Below, piece after piece: positions 43,637 through 53,562 of a stretch of 64,000 nt of DNA; the first letter of the stretch is position 1; the number at the start of each line of letters is the position of its first letter. Origin of the DNA: a virus; the IMG/VR virus record IMGVR_UViG_3300044640_000597, positions 1-64,000 of that record; one strand, given 5' to 3'. The notes below the pieces were generated by a model. The model worked only from the letters and a program-made list of their open reading frames with translations, searched no databases and was not told the origin of the DNA. Made by a program: the position numbers and the translations under genes.

Positions 43637-46600
43637 TTATCTAGGTGATACTCTTAGGGCAGCTGTCACAGTATACAAATTTATCAAATTTCTTGATAAG
43701 TTGTTAGCTATTAAACGAATTCCTAAAAATTTATCTACGAACTTTCTCTGTTCGTACCAAGGTTTGTTAGAGTTTATGTAATTAGAATTTATAATCCCCT
43801 CGTATAAGAACATAGGCTCAGTAGAAGTTGAAGCAAATGTACTAGTATAGGGAACTCCTTGCACGTTAATCTGTCCTACAGCTAACCCAGTATTGTTAGC
43901 AATGTTAGATAGGTCTCTAAATGCATTTATATTCCAAGTGTTATCTGTTTTTCTAATGTTGTTTAGATAAACAAAATCTATTTCTCCAGATATCTGAGTC
44001 GTATTATAGACATAGAAACTAGTAAAACCTGGATGGAACTGCTGCTCTACAGGTAAAGAATAATTTACTTTAGAAAACACATCAGCAGTATACTTAAATG
44101 AAGTGTAGATAGCATTTACTGGAGCAGTAAAGATGCAGTCTATTTCGAAGTTGTAAACTGTACCATAGAAGTTTCCAGGATTGCTTAAGTCACTGTGCTC
44201 GTACATGTAAGTATACTGTCCAACAAATGGAAGTATTTGGGTATCAAAGCTATATAGATACTTAGAGTTGTATGCATACAGAGGTGGTATGTAGGAGTGT
44301 CGGCTAGCCCATATGCTCATTCCATTTGAGAATGAAATTGTCCAGCCACCTCTTTCAAAGTAAACCCCTTCCTCAAGAGGAATGAAACTAGAAGTATTTG
44401 AATCATAGAATTGGTTTTTCTCATTTTGAAAAAAGATTCTATTTTGTTTAAACTCTTCTACAAAATATTGAGTTGGGATAAGCTCTCTTTTTGTAATAAT
44501 AGTCCGTTTAAATAACGGGTCATAGCTAACAAGGAATCCAAAGTCTGCTGTAGGGGAGTCCACATTATAAACGGCCGAATCCATAACTCTCGCTCCGTCT
44601 GGATCCCATCCATAAGCTTCTAAAGCAAATGGGATGTTCTCTCTAGCCCAAGCATTTATTCCAAGTTCTGTAAGATCTACAATTTCGTCTTTAACTAAGA
44701 ATATTTTTCTAGACTTTCTTGATACAAAAATGTACCCATCTTTGGTAACCAATGATCCCATCTTATTATAGAGACCATTGTAACCTTCAGTGCTTTGGAT
44801 AAATTCATCTGGCTCTTGAGCAAACAAATCCCCTGATCCAATGTAAGCCTGAGTAGCATCTGATAACTCAAGGTTTTGCTTACCCTTAGTTCTAAATAAA
44901 CTCTTCTCAGTGTGAATATAAAGAAGAGCCTTTAGGTTAAAGATGTTAGTAATCTGTCCTCTGTTTACTGCAAAGTCTTTATACTGTAGTCCGAGGAAGT
45001 ATCTATAAGTATCATTGAAGTTACCATCTTGTGCTGAAGATCGTATCACTCTATTAGGGAAGAATGGAGTGCTAATAGCTTCCTTAGGGAATGGGATTGT
45101 AACCCTAATATCTTGTGAAGCTGAGTAGTGGTCCTCGTAGAGAATGTTATCCATCTTGGTTAAATCCCCAAGAGGACTTCTCCAAAGAACATCAGCTGCT
45201 ACGTACTTATCAAAGTACATGCTGTTTAACTCACTAACTCCTGCTTCAGGATCTCCTGCATGTCGGTAGTTAATGTTGTCGTCAGACTCTACAATAAATT
45301 GATAAATAGTACTAAATGCTACATTACCATTCTTACTCCAGTTGTCATCAGTAGTAACAGCAGATCTCCTTAATCCTTCAATTTCATCACCACCTTGTGG
45401 GTAAGGTCCAGAGCCACCAAATCTTAAAACGTCATAGTCTGATGTAGTTCCAAATATGTTTGTTCCAAATGATGGAGTTCTACCTTCAGTTAAATCTATA
45501 GGAATATCACCAAACAAATAATCGTCTTGTGACCCAGTAGGATTTGAAAAATCTAAGTATCTATTAACACCTCTATTAAATCTTCCTAGCCCGTATAAGT
45601 TAGATGTGGTTCTATAGCTATACTTACATAAGTATGTATCTCCACCAAAGACTGGCTCTGACGAGGAAGTTGATCCTTGACCATAGTAGTAGTTATCATC
45701 CTCAGCATCGTATCCAGTGTCAATATTTACATTCAAAAGACTTTTGTAGTAGCCAGTCCATACTAGTTTTTGAGAATCGAATGGTTCGTAAACATCTGTT
45801 TTAGTAGCACATAAATTTACTAAGTATACATTAGGTCTGGTTCTAGGGTCATTAACTGGGGAGCCTTCTATTCCTCCTCTAGGATAGAAATTATAGCCAT
45901 TTATAGGATCTGTAATGAGTATGTTTTCTGTCAGAGTAATTATCCCTCCAGAGGCATCTAGAGATTCTATGTATACAGGTCCAGTTGTAGGTAGGTATCC
46001 AGCCCCAGATGTTACTAGCATTCCTACAAAAAGATTGTTGATATCTGGATCAAAAGTTGTAATTACAGGGAGTCCTGCAGTAGAGCCTCCTGTAATATTA
46101 ATAGAAGCAGGTACTCCAGATGTATCTGGGGTACGTATTGCATAAGGCTGTCGTAAGCTTCCATGTCCTCTAGACATTAAACCATACCATTCAGATAAAT
46201 CAGTTACAAAAGATGCACCTAACCCTCCATCATTTATATTGTTTGCTGGATAGAAGTCTGGGTTGATACCACTTATTAAGGGGTATAAAGTTCCTGCTGC
46301 GTATATAGGGAGAGACCACATTAGGTTTCCTAATCCTACATAGCTCCACTCATTACTTCTATATCCACCCAGCATTGGTAGGCCTGACTCTAAGCTAAGA
46401 GCAATTGCACTTTCTCCAAAGGTGTTGTGTAAATAAGTAGAACTTTTAAAGCTGTTAGCTGATGTAGATTTAAGTATGCTAAGACCTGCTAAATATGTAG
46501 CACCGTTAGGCTCTATCATAAATATAGACTGAGCATCACTTAACAGATTAGCTTGGTTTGGTAGAAATGTAGGTAGCCTAAGTAGACCCCCTAATTGTTC

Positions 46601-49327
46601 TGTAGAACCTGTAGCAGTATTGGTATAAGTAGACCCTACGTCTATTAGATTTCCAGTAGAATCAATTCTTGTTCCTGGGGCTGAATATCTAGAGGCAATG
46701 TAAACATTCCCCCAAAGTAGCCTTGGTCCAGGTAAATCCCAGTAAGGATCTTCTTCATCTGCAGCATCGAAGTTAATCATGTTACCAAGGTCAGGGTGCA
46801 CCCAAGAGAATGTATCTTCTCCAACTCCAGATCGAAATTGTCTATAAAATGTATTTATTGCATTGCCTCCTGTAGTCCCAGGAATGGCACTTGCAAGAGC
46901 ACCTTTATATCCACCTCTCCAGTTTTCCATCATTACAACGTACTGGATGTCTATGTGAGTAGCTGTAGCAAGAGTATACTTTTTTCTTAGTAGAGTAAAG
47001 TCGTGAAACTTAAGTACAGGGTTTCCCATGTAGTAAGCTTGAGGAGGAGCTGATGGGGGACCGACAACTTCGGGGGCCCATAGTGCATTAGCAATCATTA
47101 ACCCTCCATACTTCTGGTGACCATCCATAGCCCAGATGTTAAAGAATGGTCCAGTACCAGCACTTTTGTTGGTGTTAATTAAGTTAGATGCTAGATAAGA
47201 AGTTCCTGGATGAGCCCCACTTTGTCCTATAATAGTTTTATTTCCCTCAGTTCTTTTGGCATAGTATACTCTATATCCTTGTACTTGATTAAGTATAAAC
47301 TTTGGAATTTTTATATTATTTAGCTGTACTCCTAATATCCTTACAGTCTCTGAGAAATCTCTTGCACTTGCTTTAGTCAAGTATACAGAGTCAGCGGTAG
47401 ATATATCAGGGCTTCCGAAATACGTGTCTCTAACAACGTGGCTAAAAGAAGCGTTGTGGTTAGATGGCATTTTATGATGTCTTACAAAATTACTAGCTAA
47501 TGCATTTCCTAAATATATACTTTGCCCAGAAGAATCCACAGCCCAAGATGTAAAGTCATTGGTGTCTGGATATCTTTCATTTTGATTTCTCCAGAACCCC
47601 ATATTGTTAGTCGGATTAATAGTAGACATGTAACTAGTATCCAAATACTGATAAGGTAATGAGTCTGGTGAATAAGCTAATATTTCATCATACTTAAAAA
47701 TATCTCCATCAGGACCTATATTGTTTGGCAAGCTTGCCCAGTCTAATTCAAACCTATCTGCTATGTTCCTCCCAGGTATATGGTAAGCATAACTCTCACT
47801 TCCATCTTTTAAGATAAAAGAAATATAAAATGCATAAACTTCTCCACGTCTGTAGCCTTTTCTTTTAAATAAAATATTAGGATCCCGATAACCAGCTGAC
47901 GTCCCTCTTTGAATAGGAACAATAACATTACTAATGTAAGCATCAGTTACACCATCCATTCCTTCCAACTCTGCATACGGTATAGTACCAAATGTTCCTA
48001 CTGGATACCCCTCAGGGCTGCCACTTAAAGGGGGGTACAGACTTGTATTCGGATCTGGGTAGAATAGTTGAGAGTAGCCTTCATTTAAATTGTAGACATC
48101 ATAGTGCCTAGGATCAAATTGTGTTAGAGTGTCAGTTACAGCTTCTATTACAATTTCATTTGCAAATCTTTGATACCCTAGATCTGGTCTGCTAGTAAGA
48201 TTAGCAGCATACAACTTGTTATCTAGTTGAGTGATTGATTTAGCAGTTAAGTATCTTACTTTGTCTAGTACAGCTTCTTCAATAGCAGATGCTGCTGATT
48301 TTTCTAACCCACTATAAACTACCCCTGCAGTTGTACCTAAGATGTCTAGTTTTTCTAGCTTGTATACAAATCTAGCTTTACCACTATACTGTATTACGTA
48401 GGGGATAATGTAAGAGTACTCTCTGTTAATATCAGAGATGTTCCAAACAATAGACTTATTTGTCTGAGTATTGTTTGGGGCTCCACTAATAGACTCTCTA
48501 GGAATTGTAGTGTCGTCTCCTGGAACTATGTATACTGGATTTGATACTGTTAAAACATTTGTCTCTGTACCGTCTTGATCAGCATATGCTATGCCTATAT
48601 AGTATGCTCCTGTAACAACCCCACCACCTTTTAGAATTTCAATAGAATCAAATTTAGGTATTCTTCCTGCATCTAAAAAAATATTTAAGAATTCTACTCT
48701 CGAGTTATTTCCGTATAGATTAGAAGGATTTGATGTAGTAGTGAGAGAGTCTAGCTGCTTAGTTATGTTAAATACCCTAGGTGGATTGTATCTATTTATG
48801 TACTTAATATTACTAGCAGGATCTGTGATAAACTCATAGTTATTATCTGTAAAGTATACAAGTTCTTCTTGAGCTGGAGATACTCTAAACTCACCAGTAA
48901 CAGGATGCTCAGTATCAAAATTTAAATGTCCTAGTGGGTTAACTGCTCCAGTTAGAGTATTTTTATCTGTAGTATAATATAATACGTCAGCAATTTGAGT
49001 AGCTACGTTTACATAGAATATAGCAGAAATGTTTATTACACCATGTACTAAATCTGTATACTGACCTGAGCCAAATATGATAAAGTTATCATTTAATAAA
49101 GCAATCTGTCCTATTGGAGAAATAGCTACATTTTGAGTACCTCCTCCAGAGATAAGAATGCCTGAAATATTTAAGGTACCAACTTGTATGTTACCATATT
49201 CATTCAATACATTTAATTTCTGATCGTCTACGATAAGATTAACAGCATCTCTATAGCTACCATCAATCTGATCCATACGACCAGTATCTTTAATCATCCC
49301 CTTTAGAGGCTTAAATGTATCTGCCAT
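43637..49327 (-). CDS. Tail nozzle (muzzle/stabilization-like) protein, 1896 aa
   Basis: The N-terminus FKPLKGMIKDTGRMDQIDGS followed by YRDAVN matches my recollection of the large crAss-like tail protein annotated as stabilization or muzzle protein, which forms the distal part of the short tail. The rest is beta-rich, with many Tyr, Asn, Gly and Pro residues typical of tail tubes and nozzles. There are no membrane segments or enzyme motifs. Its place between the smaller structural genes and the ejection proteins agrees with this. Confidence 0.82.
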   Translation of the reverse strand: MADTFKPLKGMIKDTGRMDQIDGSYRDAVNLIVDDQKLNVLNEYGNIQVGTLNISGILISGGGTQNVAISPIGQIALLNDNFIIFGSGQYTDLVHGVINISAIFYVNVATQIADVLYYTTDKNTLTGAVNPLGHLNFDTEHPVTGEFRVSPAQEELVYFTDNNYEFITDPASNIKYINRYNPPRVFNITKQLDSLTTTSNPSNLYGNNSRVEFLNIFLDAGRIPKFDSIEILKGGGVVTGAYYIGIAYADQDGTETNVLTVSNPVYIVPGDDTTIPRESISGAPNNTQTNKSIVWNISDINREYSYIIPYVIQYSGKARFVYKLEKLDILGTTAGVVYSGLEKSAASAIEEAVLDKVRYLTAKSITQLDNKLYAANLTSRPDLGYQRFANEIVIEAVTDTLTQFDPRHYDVYNLNEGYSQLFYPDPNTSLYPPLSGSPEGYPVGTFGTIPYAELEGMDGVTDAYISNVIVPIQRGTSAGYRDPNILFKRKGYRRGEVYAFYISFILKDGSESYAYHIPGRNIADRFELDWASLPNNIGPDGDIFKYDEILAYSPDSLPYQYLDTSYMSTINPTNNMGFWRNQNERYPDTNDFTSWAVDSSGQSIYLGNALASNFVRHHKMPSNHNASFSHVVRDTYFGSPDISTADSVYLTKASARDFSETVRILGVQLNNIKIPKFILNQVQGYRVYYAKRTEGNKTIIGQSGAHPGTSYLASNLINTNKSAGTGPFFNIWAMDGHQKYGGLMIANALWAPEVVGPPSAPPQAYYMGNPVLKFHDFTLLRKKYTLATATHIDIQYVVMMENWRGGYKGALASAIPGTTGGNAINTFYRQFRSGVGEDTFSWVHPDLGNMINFDAADEEDPYWDLPGPRLLWGNVYIASRYSAPGTRIDSTGNLIDVGSTYTNTATGSTEQLGGLLRLPTFLPNQANLLSDAQSIFMIEPNGATYLAGLSILKSTSANSFKSSTYLHNTFGESAIALSLESGLPMLGGYRSNEWSYVGLGNLMWSLPIYAAGTLYPLISGINPDFYPANNINDGGLGASFVTDLSEWYGLMSRGHGSLRQPYAIRTPDTSGVPASINITGGSTAGLPVITTFDPDINNLFVGMLVTSGAGYLPTTGPVYIESLDASGGIITLTENILITDPINGYNFYPRGGIEGSPVNDPRTRPNVYLVNLCATKTDVYEPFDSQKLVWTGYYKSLLNVNIDTGYDAEDDNYYYGQGSTSSSEPVFGGDTYLCKYSYRTTSNLYGLGRFNRGVNRYLDFSNPTGSQDDYLFGDIPIDLTEGRTPSFGTNIFGTTSDYDVLRFGGSGPYPQGGDEIEGLRRSAVTTDDNWSKNGNVAFSTIYQFIVESDDNINYRHAGDPEAGVSELNSMYFDKYVAADVLWRSPLGDLTKMDNILYEDHYSASQDIRVTIPFPKEAISTPFFPNRVIRSSAQDGNFNDTYRYFLGLQYKDFAVNRGQITNIFNLKALLYIHTEKSLFRTKGKQNLELSDATQAYIGSGDLFAQEPDEFIQSTEGYNGLYNKMGSLVTKDGYIFVSRKSRKIFLVKDEIVDLTELGINAWARENIPFALEAYGWDPDGARVMDSAVYNVDSPTADFGFLVSYDPLFKRTIITKRELIPTQYFVEEFKQNRIFFQNEKNQFYDSNTSSFIPLEEGVYFERGGWTISFSNGMSIWASRHSYIPPLYAYNSKYLYSFDTQILPFVGQYTYMYEHSDLSNPGNFYGTVYNFEIDCIFTAPVNAIYTSFKYTADVFSKVNYSLPVEQQFHPGFTSFYVYNTTQISGEIDFVYLNNIRKTDNTWNINAFRDLSNIANNTGLAVGQINVQGVPYTSTFASTSTEPMFLYEGIINSNYINSNKPWYEQRKFVDKFLGIRLIANNLSRNLINLYTVTAALRVSPR

Positions 49328-49329
49328 GT

Positions 49330-50226
49330 TTATAGAATTCCGTAGTTAGTGTATCTTCCTCTGTCTAAAGTCTCTCTTGTACCAAGGTTCTCAAAGAAGT
49401 TAGCATGTCTGTTCAGGTTAGGAACAAGACGAACCCACTGGTTCATGAATGACTCGTACTTATCAATGCTTGGGAAGTTAGATTGGTTTCTAGCTTGTGA
49501 GCAGTAGAACTTCCATTTGTTATCAGCAAAGTCATACCCGATACCGTTCATAGATGGGGTATAGCCTCCAAGCAACATCTGCTTGTATACATACCAGAAT
49601 AAAGCTTCTTTAAAGCTAACATCTTCTGGAATCATTGGGTAGCAGTCCTCATCAATTGGGAATGCAGTGTAGCTTACACATACAGCTCCATCCTCGAATG
49701 AAGTCTTAATGTAATCCCCATCAATAATATAGCTAGGTTTAACTACACCGTATAAGTTCTTACAATCCTCACAATCTAAGCTGTTAGGGAATGTAGTTGT
49801 TCCGTATTGTAGTGGAGTTAGTGGTTGACCTGTATTTAAATAGAGATTCTCGAGTACCACTATTCTAGCATTCAGTTCTCTTAACTGATTGTTGAATCCT
49901 ATTTTATCGTTTGGGTTAGATACGATTTGAGCATTCAGAGTTTTAACCTCTTCAAACAAAGCATCAAGTTCTACAGAAATAGATGGATTAACAGCACTGT
50001 TAACCCCAACTTGCTGGATATAGTAAAGGTCCATTGGAAGCAGAGCCCTAAAGTTCTTAATAGGCAAAACACAGCCCTTCTGACTGAGCTGTGGTGCAGA
50101 GCCTATGTGCTCTAATGCTTCCCCCATCCATTCTACAGCATCATCAATCCAGTTATCTCCAGGAGGTTTTAAGTCCCTCATAACTTTTCTGATAATGACC
50201 TTACTTGATATTAGTTTGTACAGCAT
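49330..50226 (-). CDS. Conserved crAss-like structural protein (tail/ring component), 298 aa
   Basis: The N-terminal phrases IIRKVMRDLKPPGDNWIDDA and EWMGEALEHIGSAPQ match a protein I recall as conserved next to the nozzle gene in crAss-like phages. A CxxC-containing segment (LDCEDCKNLYG) and a C-terminal helical part (FMNQWVRLVPNLNRHANFF) follow. It probably forms part of the tail hub or connector rings; the exact component is not decidable here. It ends three bases before the nozzle gene. Confidence 0.8.
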   Translation of the reverse strand: MLYKLISSKVIIRKVMRDLKPPGDNWIDDAVEWMGEALEHIGSAPQLSQKGCVLPIKNFRALLPMDLYYIQQVGVNSAVNPSISVELDALFEEVKTLNAQIVSNPNDKIGFNNQLRELNARIVVLENLYLNTGQPLTPLQYGTTTFPNSLDCEDCKNLYGVVKPSYIIDGDYIKTSFEDGAVCVSYTAFPIDEDCYPMIPEDVSFKEALFWYVYKQMLLGGYTPSMNGIGYDFADNKWKFYCSQARNQSNFPSIDKYESFMNQWVRLVPNLNRHANFFENLGTRETLDRGRYTNYGIL

Positions 50227-50229
50227 CTT

Positions 50230-50736
50230 TTAATGTTTATGAAACCCAGGTACGTATTTCTTAAACCGTAAGTAGGCTAGCTCATCAGTGTGTAAAAGGG
50301 CAGTAAGCTTTTCCTTATTGCCCTTTACACCTCTAGTAGCATCAAACCTATATGCGGTTTTATTTTTAATCTTAGCACGGCTTTTAGTCCAGTGGAATTT
50401 ACAGTAGAATTTATCTGTATAGTAAATGTGCCACTTTTCCCCTTCCCCTGTTCGGCTATCATAAAGCTCTACACCTTTGTCAAGTAGTTCCTTTTTGTAT
50501 TTTGTAGTCTCTCCCCAGTCAATCTGTGGTTTTCTTGGGTCTCTTTCTACTCTTCTAACTGATACTGTACCTAGGTTATTCTGCAAATTGAATTCGTATC
50601 CGTTCAGTAACTCGTTAAATATTGCAATGTTAAACTCAGAACATATGTCAGCAAATACTCGGTAATCTATCTTGTCTTCAGTGTTTTCGTCGTAGTCTTT
50701 AAATATAGCTCTAATTGTATGTGATTTGGTTTGCAT
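50230..50736 (-). CDS. HU/IHF-resembling conserved protein, 168 aa
   Basis: Residues about 24-65 (YRVFADICSEFNIAIFNELL, then LQNNLGTVSVRRVERDPRKP) resemble the body and arm of HU/IHF proteins. Some crAss-like phages have a gene annotated as an IHF subunit in this neighbourhood. The C-terminal part is basic and aromatic (YCKFHWTKSRAKIKNKTAYR). Since it sits among tail genes, it may be a structural protein using an IHF-like fold rather than a nucleoid protein. Confidence in the gene is high, in the fold moderate. Confidence 0.75.
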   Translation of the reverse strand: MQTKSHTIRAIFKDYDENTEDKIDYRVFADICSEFNIAIFNELLNGYEFNLQNNLGTVSVRRVERDPRKPQIDWGETTKYKKELLDKGVELYDSRTGEGEKWHIYYTDKFYCKFHWTKSRAKIKNKTAYRFDATRGVKGNKEKLTALLHTDELAYLRFKKYVPGFHKH

Positions 50737-50784
50737 TATTAAATCATTTCAGGCCCTGTACAGTCTCCACTCCAGCATCCTGTT

Positions 50785-51501
50785 TTACCTTTTCTTTGTC
50801 TTCTTCTTGCTTTCCTCCATCATCTCCATACCAGCATCGTTAGAGCTAGTAGAGTCAGACATACCACCAAGACCTTTCTTGCCTTTAGCAGCCATTTCTT
50901 GGAACTTTTTCTTACCGTACTTATTTCTGCCGATAGTAGCAGCTATTGATTTGGCCGAGTCCTCAGACTTTCCTTTTTTTTTTAAACCTGCTACCATTGA
51001 AGCAAATCTTCCACCACCACCTGGCTCCATAGATTTACCACCAGTTTTCTTTGTCTGTCTGCCTGGGGTCATCATGTTTTCAATTTTTTCTTTTTTACCC
51101 TTAAGTTTTTTAACATAAGAGTCAGAAAGAGTTGATTCTGAAACACCAGATATTTTACTAGCAGCTTTATTTAGATATTCCTCTGAGTCAAGATTTTTTG
51201 AATTAGCAGTAATGTCCTCTATTTTTTTGTTAACTTTGGCAAGCTTTGCTTGATTTCTTTCTGCGGGAGTTTTAAACTTAAAAGGTTTTCCAGGATCAGC
51301 ACCCCCAGTTTTTTTCTTAGTGCCTTCCATTCCGTGCATCTTTTTCAATCTAGAGACGTTTTCAGATTTTTCAGCAGCAGAGTAAAGTCCACCGTAGCCT
51401 TTTTTCATTGGCTTGTTTCCAAAAGTAATTTCTTTTGATTCCTCCATGAAGGAACTTTTCTTCTTAGAGGCCTTGCCTCCTTTTTTATACATTGGTACCA
51501 T
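50785..51501 (-). CDS. Small basic virion-type protein, 238 aa
   Basis: Lys/Gly-rich, largely disordered sequence. Residues 13-28 (KKKSSFMEESKEITFG) are shared with the neighbouring 269-aa protein. The C-terminal part RFASMVAGLKKKGKSEDSAK then IGRNKYGKKKFQEMAAKGKK is a helix-hairpin pattern I recall in many phage structural proteins. It is probably a minor virion component, perhaps contacting DNA through its strong positive charge. Function is not established. Confidence 0.78.
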   Translation of the reverse strand: MVPMYKKGGKASKKKSSFMEESKEITFGNKPMKKGYGGLYSAAEKSENVSRLKKMHGMEGTKKKTGGADPGKPFKFKTPAERNQAKLAKVNKKIEDITANSKNLDSEEYLNKAASKISGVSESTLSDSYVKKLKGKKEKIENMMTPGRQTKKTGGKSMEPGGGGRFASMVAGLKKKGKSEDSAKSIAATIGRNKYGKKKFQEMAAKGKKGLGGMSDSTSSNDAGMEMMEESKKKTKKR

Positions 51502-51512
51502 CTTCTTTGTTA

Positions 51513-52322
51513 TTAACAGTTTTTACCACCCATTTTCTTTTTGCCACCAGTTTTTTTGCCATAGGTTTTAAGCTTTGACATAAACTCTGTTTTTTGTTCA
51601 GGAGTCATAGCAGGTTTTGGGGTTTTTCCAATAGCAGCTTGCCCTTGAGCAGCGGTCATCTTACCTTGAAACACTTGGCCTACAGCCTCTTTTGTTGACA
51701 TTGTAGGACCAGCAGTCTGGTATTTTTTAGAAGGTCCACCGAACTTAAGTTCTTTAGATTCTTCTAACCAGCTAGATTTTTTCTTTCCCCCAGTTTTTTG
51801 CATACCAGGTTCAGTTGCATACACTCTTTTAAAGTCGTATTGAACTTCAGGTTTAGGGGCAGTTGCCTCTTTAAATGCTGCTAAATTTGCTTCTCTTCTA
51901 GCTTGTCTATCTGCTTGATTAGCAGCCATTTTAGCTTGACGAGTGTCAATTACAGCTTGGTCTGCTGCTATTTGTTCTGCACTTTTTTTAACTACTCTAT
52001 CTGCATATTGCGGTTTAGAGCTAAGACCTGTAGCACCTGCACCAGTATAGTTACTTCCAGATACACCAGCATAGCTAGAGCCACCAGCAATTACATCTTT
52101 ACATCCTGCTCCAACACATTGTTTTCCAGGAGCAGCATTTGCTGACAGTCCTGTAACAGTAAATTTAGGACCTGCAGTTTGGTATTTTTTAGCTTTTATT
52201 TTCTTCTCTTGTTTAAGCATCTCTTTAGTTGGTTCTTTACCAGAGCCTTTGTTAGCTCTTATATTATCCCACAGACCTCTTCGACTAGTAGAGCCGTCGG
52301 CTCGTTTAAGCATTTTCTTCAT
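51513..52322 (-). CDS. Low-complexity virion-type protein with KKYQTAGP repeats, 269 aa
   Basis: The peptide KKYQTAGP occurs twice (45-52 and 199-206), and KKSSWLEESKELKFG (181-195) matches the neighbouring 238-aa protein. A central coiled coil (about 110-155) is rich in Ala, Gln and Arg. The rest is Gly/Lys-rich and probably disordered. A second in-frame ATG at 52313 would remove three residues and most of the overlap with the upstream gene. It is probably a virion protein; no enzymatic motif is seen. Confidence 0.78.
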   Translation of the reverse strand: MKKMLKRADGSTSRRGLWDNIRANKGSGKEPTKEMLKQEKKIKAKKYQTAGPKFTVTGLSANAAPGKQCVGAGCKDVIAGGSSYAGVSGSNYTGAGATGLSSKPQYADRVVKKSAEQIAADQAVIDTRQAKMAANQADRQARREANLAAFKEATAPKPEVQYDFKRVYATEPGMQKTGGKKKSSWLEESKELKFGGPSKKYQTAGPTMSTKEAVGQVFQGKMTAAQGQAAIGKTPKPAMTPEQKTEFMSKLKTYGKKTGGKKKMGGKNC

Positions 52323-52536
52323 TGTCTGTAAGTTTTTTATCGTACATGGCTCTCTGCTTTCTTGCAGTCAAAGCTCGTTCTATGTTAAACCAAATAAGGG
52401 TAATTGCCCCTACGATTCCTAGGCCCCAAGTGACTGCATTAGACATCATTGCCCAAGTCCATCCTGCCCATATTGCATTAAGTCCGATCCATTCAAGTTG
52501 GTGAGTCATATTATCGTCAAATTCAAAGTTTTTCAT
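52306..52536 (-). CDS. Two-span membrane protein, holin candidate, 76 aa
   Basis: The start at 52536 is preferred because it lies four bases after the stop of the upstream gene; a longer form from 52575 would overlap that gene by 35 nt. Two hydrophobic helices (about residues 16-34, LEWIGLNAIWAGWTWAMM, and 36-52, TWGLGIVGAITLIWF) are followed by a charged cytoplasmic-type tail (ERALTARKQRAMYDKK). Size and topology fit a small holin, and no other lysis gene is visible. A structural or envelope-related role is also possible. Confidence 0.65.
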   Translation of the reverse strand: MKNFEFDDNMTHQLEWIGLNAIWAGWTWAMMSNAVTWGLGIVGAITLIWFNIERALTARKQRAMYDKKLTDNEENA

Positions 52537-52540
52537 TAGG

Positions 52541-52807
52541 TTACCAGTTTGAGCAGCTACCGCATCTCCAGACACGAAGCGATTTGTTTATTCTTGAATT
52601 TGGGTCGTTTGCAGTTTTACTTGATGTCAGCTTGGACTTCATCCCACACATCCTGCTACAGAATGAGTTACGTCGTTTTCCACCCTTAGGTTGTGGGGCT
52701 CCTAGTTTAGATCCAGGGTTAGCGGCACGGTAAGAAGCTCTGCCTTTTGCATTTAAGCCCCCTTTTGGGTTCTTACCTTCTGATCGTTGCCAAGCTGGTG
52801 ATGCCAT
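52541..52807 (-). CDS. Phage Cys-containing small protein (NPKGGLNAKGR type), 88 aa
   Basis: The order NPKGGLNAKGRASYRAANPG, SKLGAPQP, KRRNSFCSRMCGMK and NDPNSRINKSLRVWRC follows a short conserved protein I recall in many tailed phages, including cyanophages. It is small, basic and perhaps zinc-bound through its cysteines. Its function is unknown; a virion or packaging role is often supposed from its location near structural genes. Here it lies between a structural gene and the holin candidate. Confidence 0.8.
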   Translation of the reverse strand: MASPAWQRSEGKNPKGGLNAKGRASYRAANPGSKLGAPQPKGGKRRNSFCSRMCGMKSKLTSSKTANDPNSRINKSLRVWRCGSCSNW

Positions 52808-52828
52808 CGTTACAAAGTTAGTTTAAAA

Positions 52829-53551
52829 CTATTGAGGTTGGTTATCGTAGTTAGAATTTTGTTGGGCAGTTTGCGGAGCTTGAGGAGTGATATCCTGAAG
52901 CCTATCTGCAGTGGTATCTGTGAATGTACCAGCAAGTAATCTTAGCTCCCCATTCATCATGCCCTGGGTAATGGCTTGCACCATGTCCATCGGCATAGGA
53001 AACGGGGTGTCATCAGTATAACAAGGCAAGCCATTACAATCACTAAATTTAGAAGCCTCTTCTGGATTTTCGAATATCCCTCTGATATTGACATAGTCTG
53101 CACCTTTGTTATTTAGAATGTATAAGTAGTCTTCAATCATGTAAGCTTTCATGTTGTTGCCAGTATACTTATCGGCAGATATAAAAGCTACTTCGTATGG
53201 CTTAATCATTTGTATCCTTCCAGTACCTGTGATATCCCCTACGTAGGTAATGGCTTCTTCAAAGTTAAACCTAACAGTTCTAGGGAGAGGTTTAATACTT
53301 CTCCAGGCTGGACAGTCTATATTTATGTTACAACACTTAGATAAGTCAACTCTCTCAAGTTGAACACATCTTAAGTCTTGTTCTAAATGTCTGGTTACTA
53401 AACCATTTCTTGCAAAGTCCCTACGAATGAATACAGCACGGTAATGCTTAATGTTAAACTTGATTTGCGACAATGAAATATTATCATCGTTCGAGGACCT
53501 ACCCCCACGAAAGGAATTTAGAAGGTTATATGCAATCTCATCTAAGGTCAT
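52829..53551 (-). CDS. Conserved structural protein, probable head-tail connector component, 240 aa
   Basis: The N-terminus MTLDEIAYNLLNSFRGGRSS with ISLSQIKFNIKHYRAVFIRR resembles a conserved crAss-like structural protein, with alternating helices and strands as in tail-ring or adaptor proteins. The C-terminus is Gln/Asn-rich and disordered. It ends in TAG, followed one codon later by TAA. It is likely part of the ring stack between portal and tail; the exact position is inference. Confidence 0.78.
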   Translation of the reverse strand: MTLDEIAYNLLNSFRGGRSSNDDNISLSQIKFNIKHYRAVFIRRDFARNGLVTRHLEQDLRCVQLERVDLSKCCNINIDCPAWRSIKPLPRTVRFNFEEAITYVGDITGTGRIQMIKPYEVAFISADKYTGNNMKAYMIEDYLYILNNKGADYVNIRGIFENPEEASKFSDCNGLPCYTDDTPFPMPMDMVQAITQGMMNGELRLLAGTFTDTTADRLQDITPQAPQTAQQNSNYDNQPQ

Positions 53552-53562
53552 CTATGAATGTA

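Noticed and set aside
18771-48000. Many plus-strand frames of 60-180 residues inside the large minus-strand genes
   Set aside because: All lie antisense to long, motif-bearing genes, have low-complexity Ser/Leu/Ile-rich translations and no operon arrangement.
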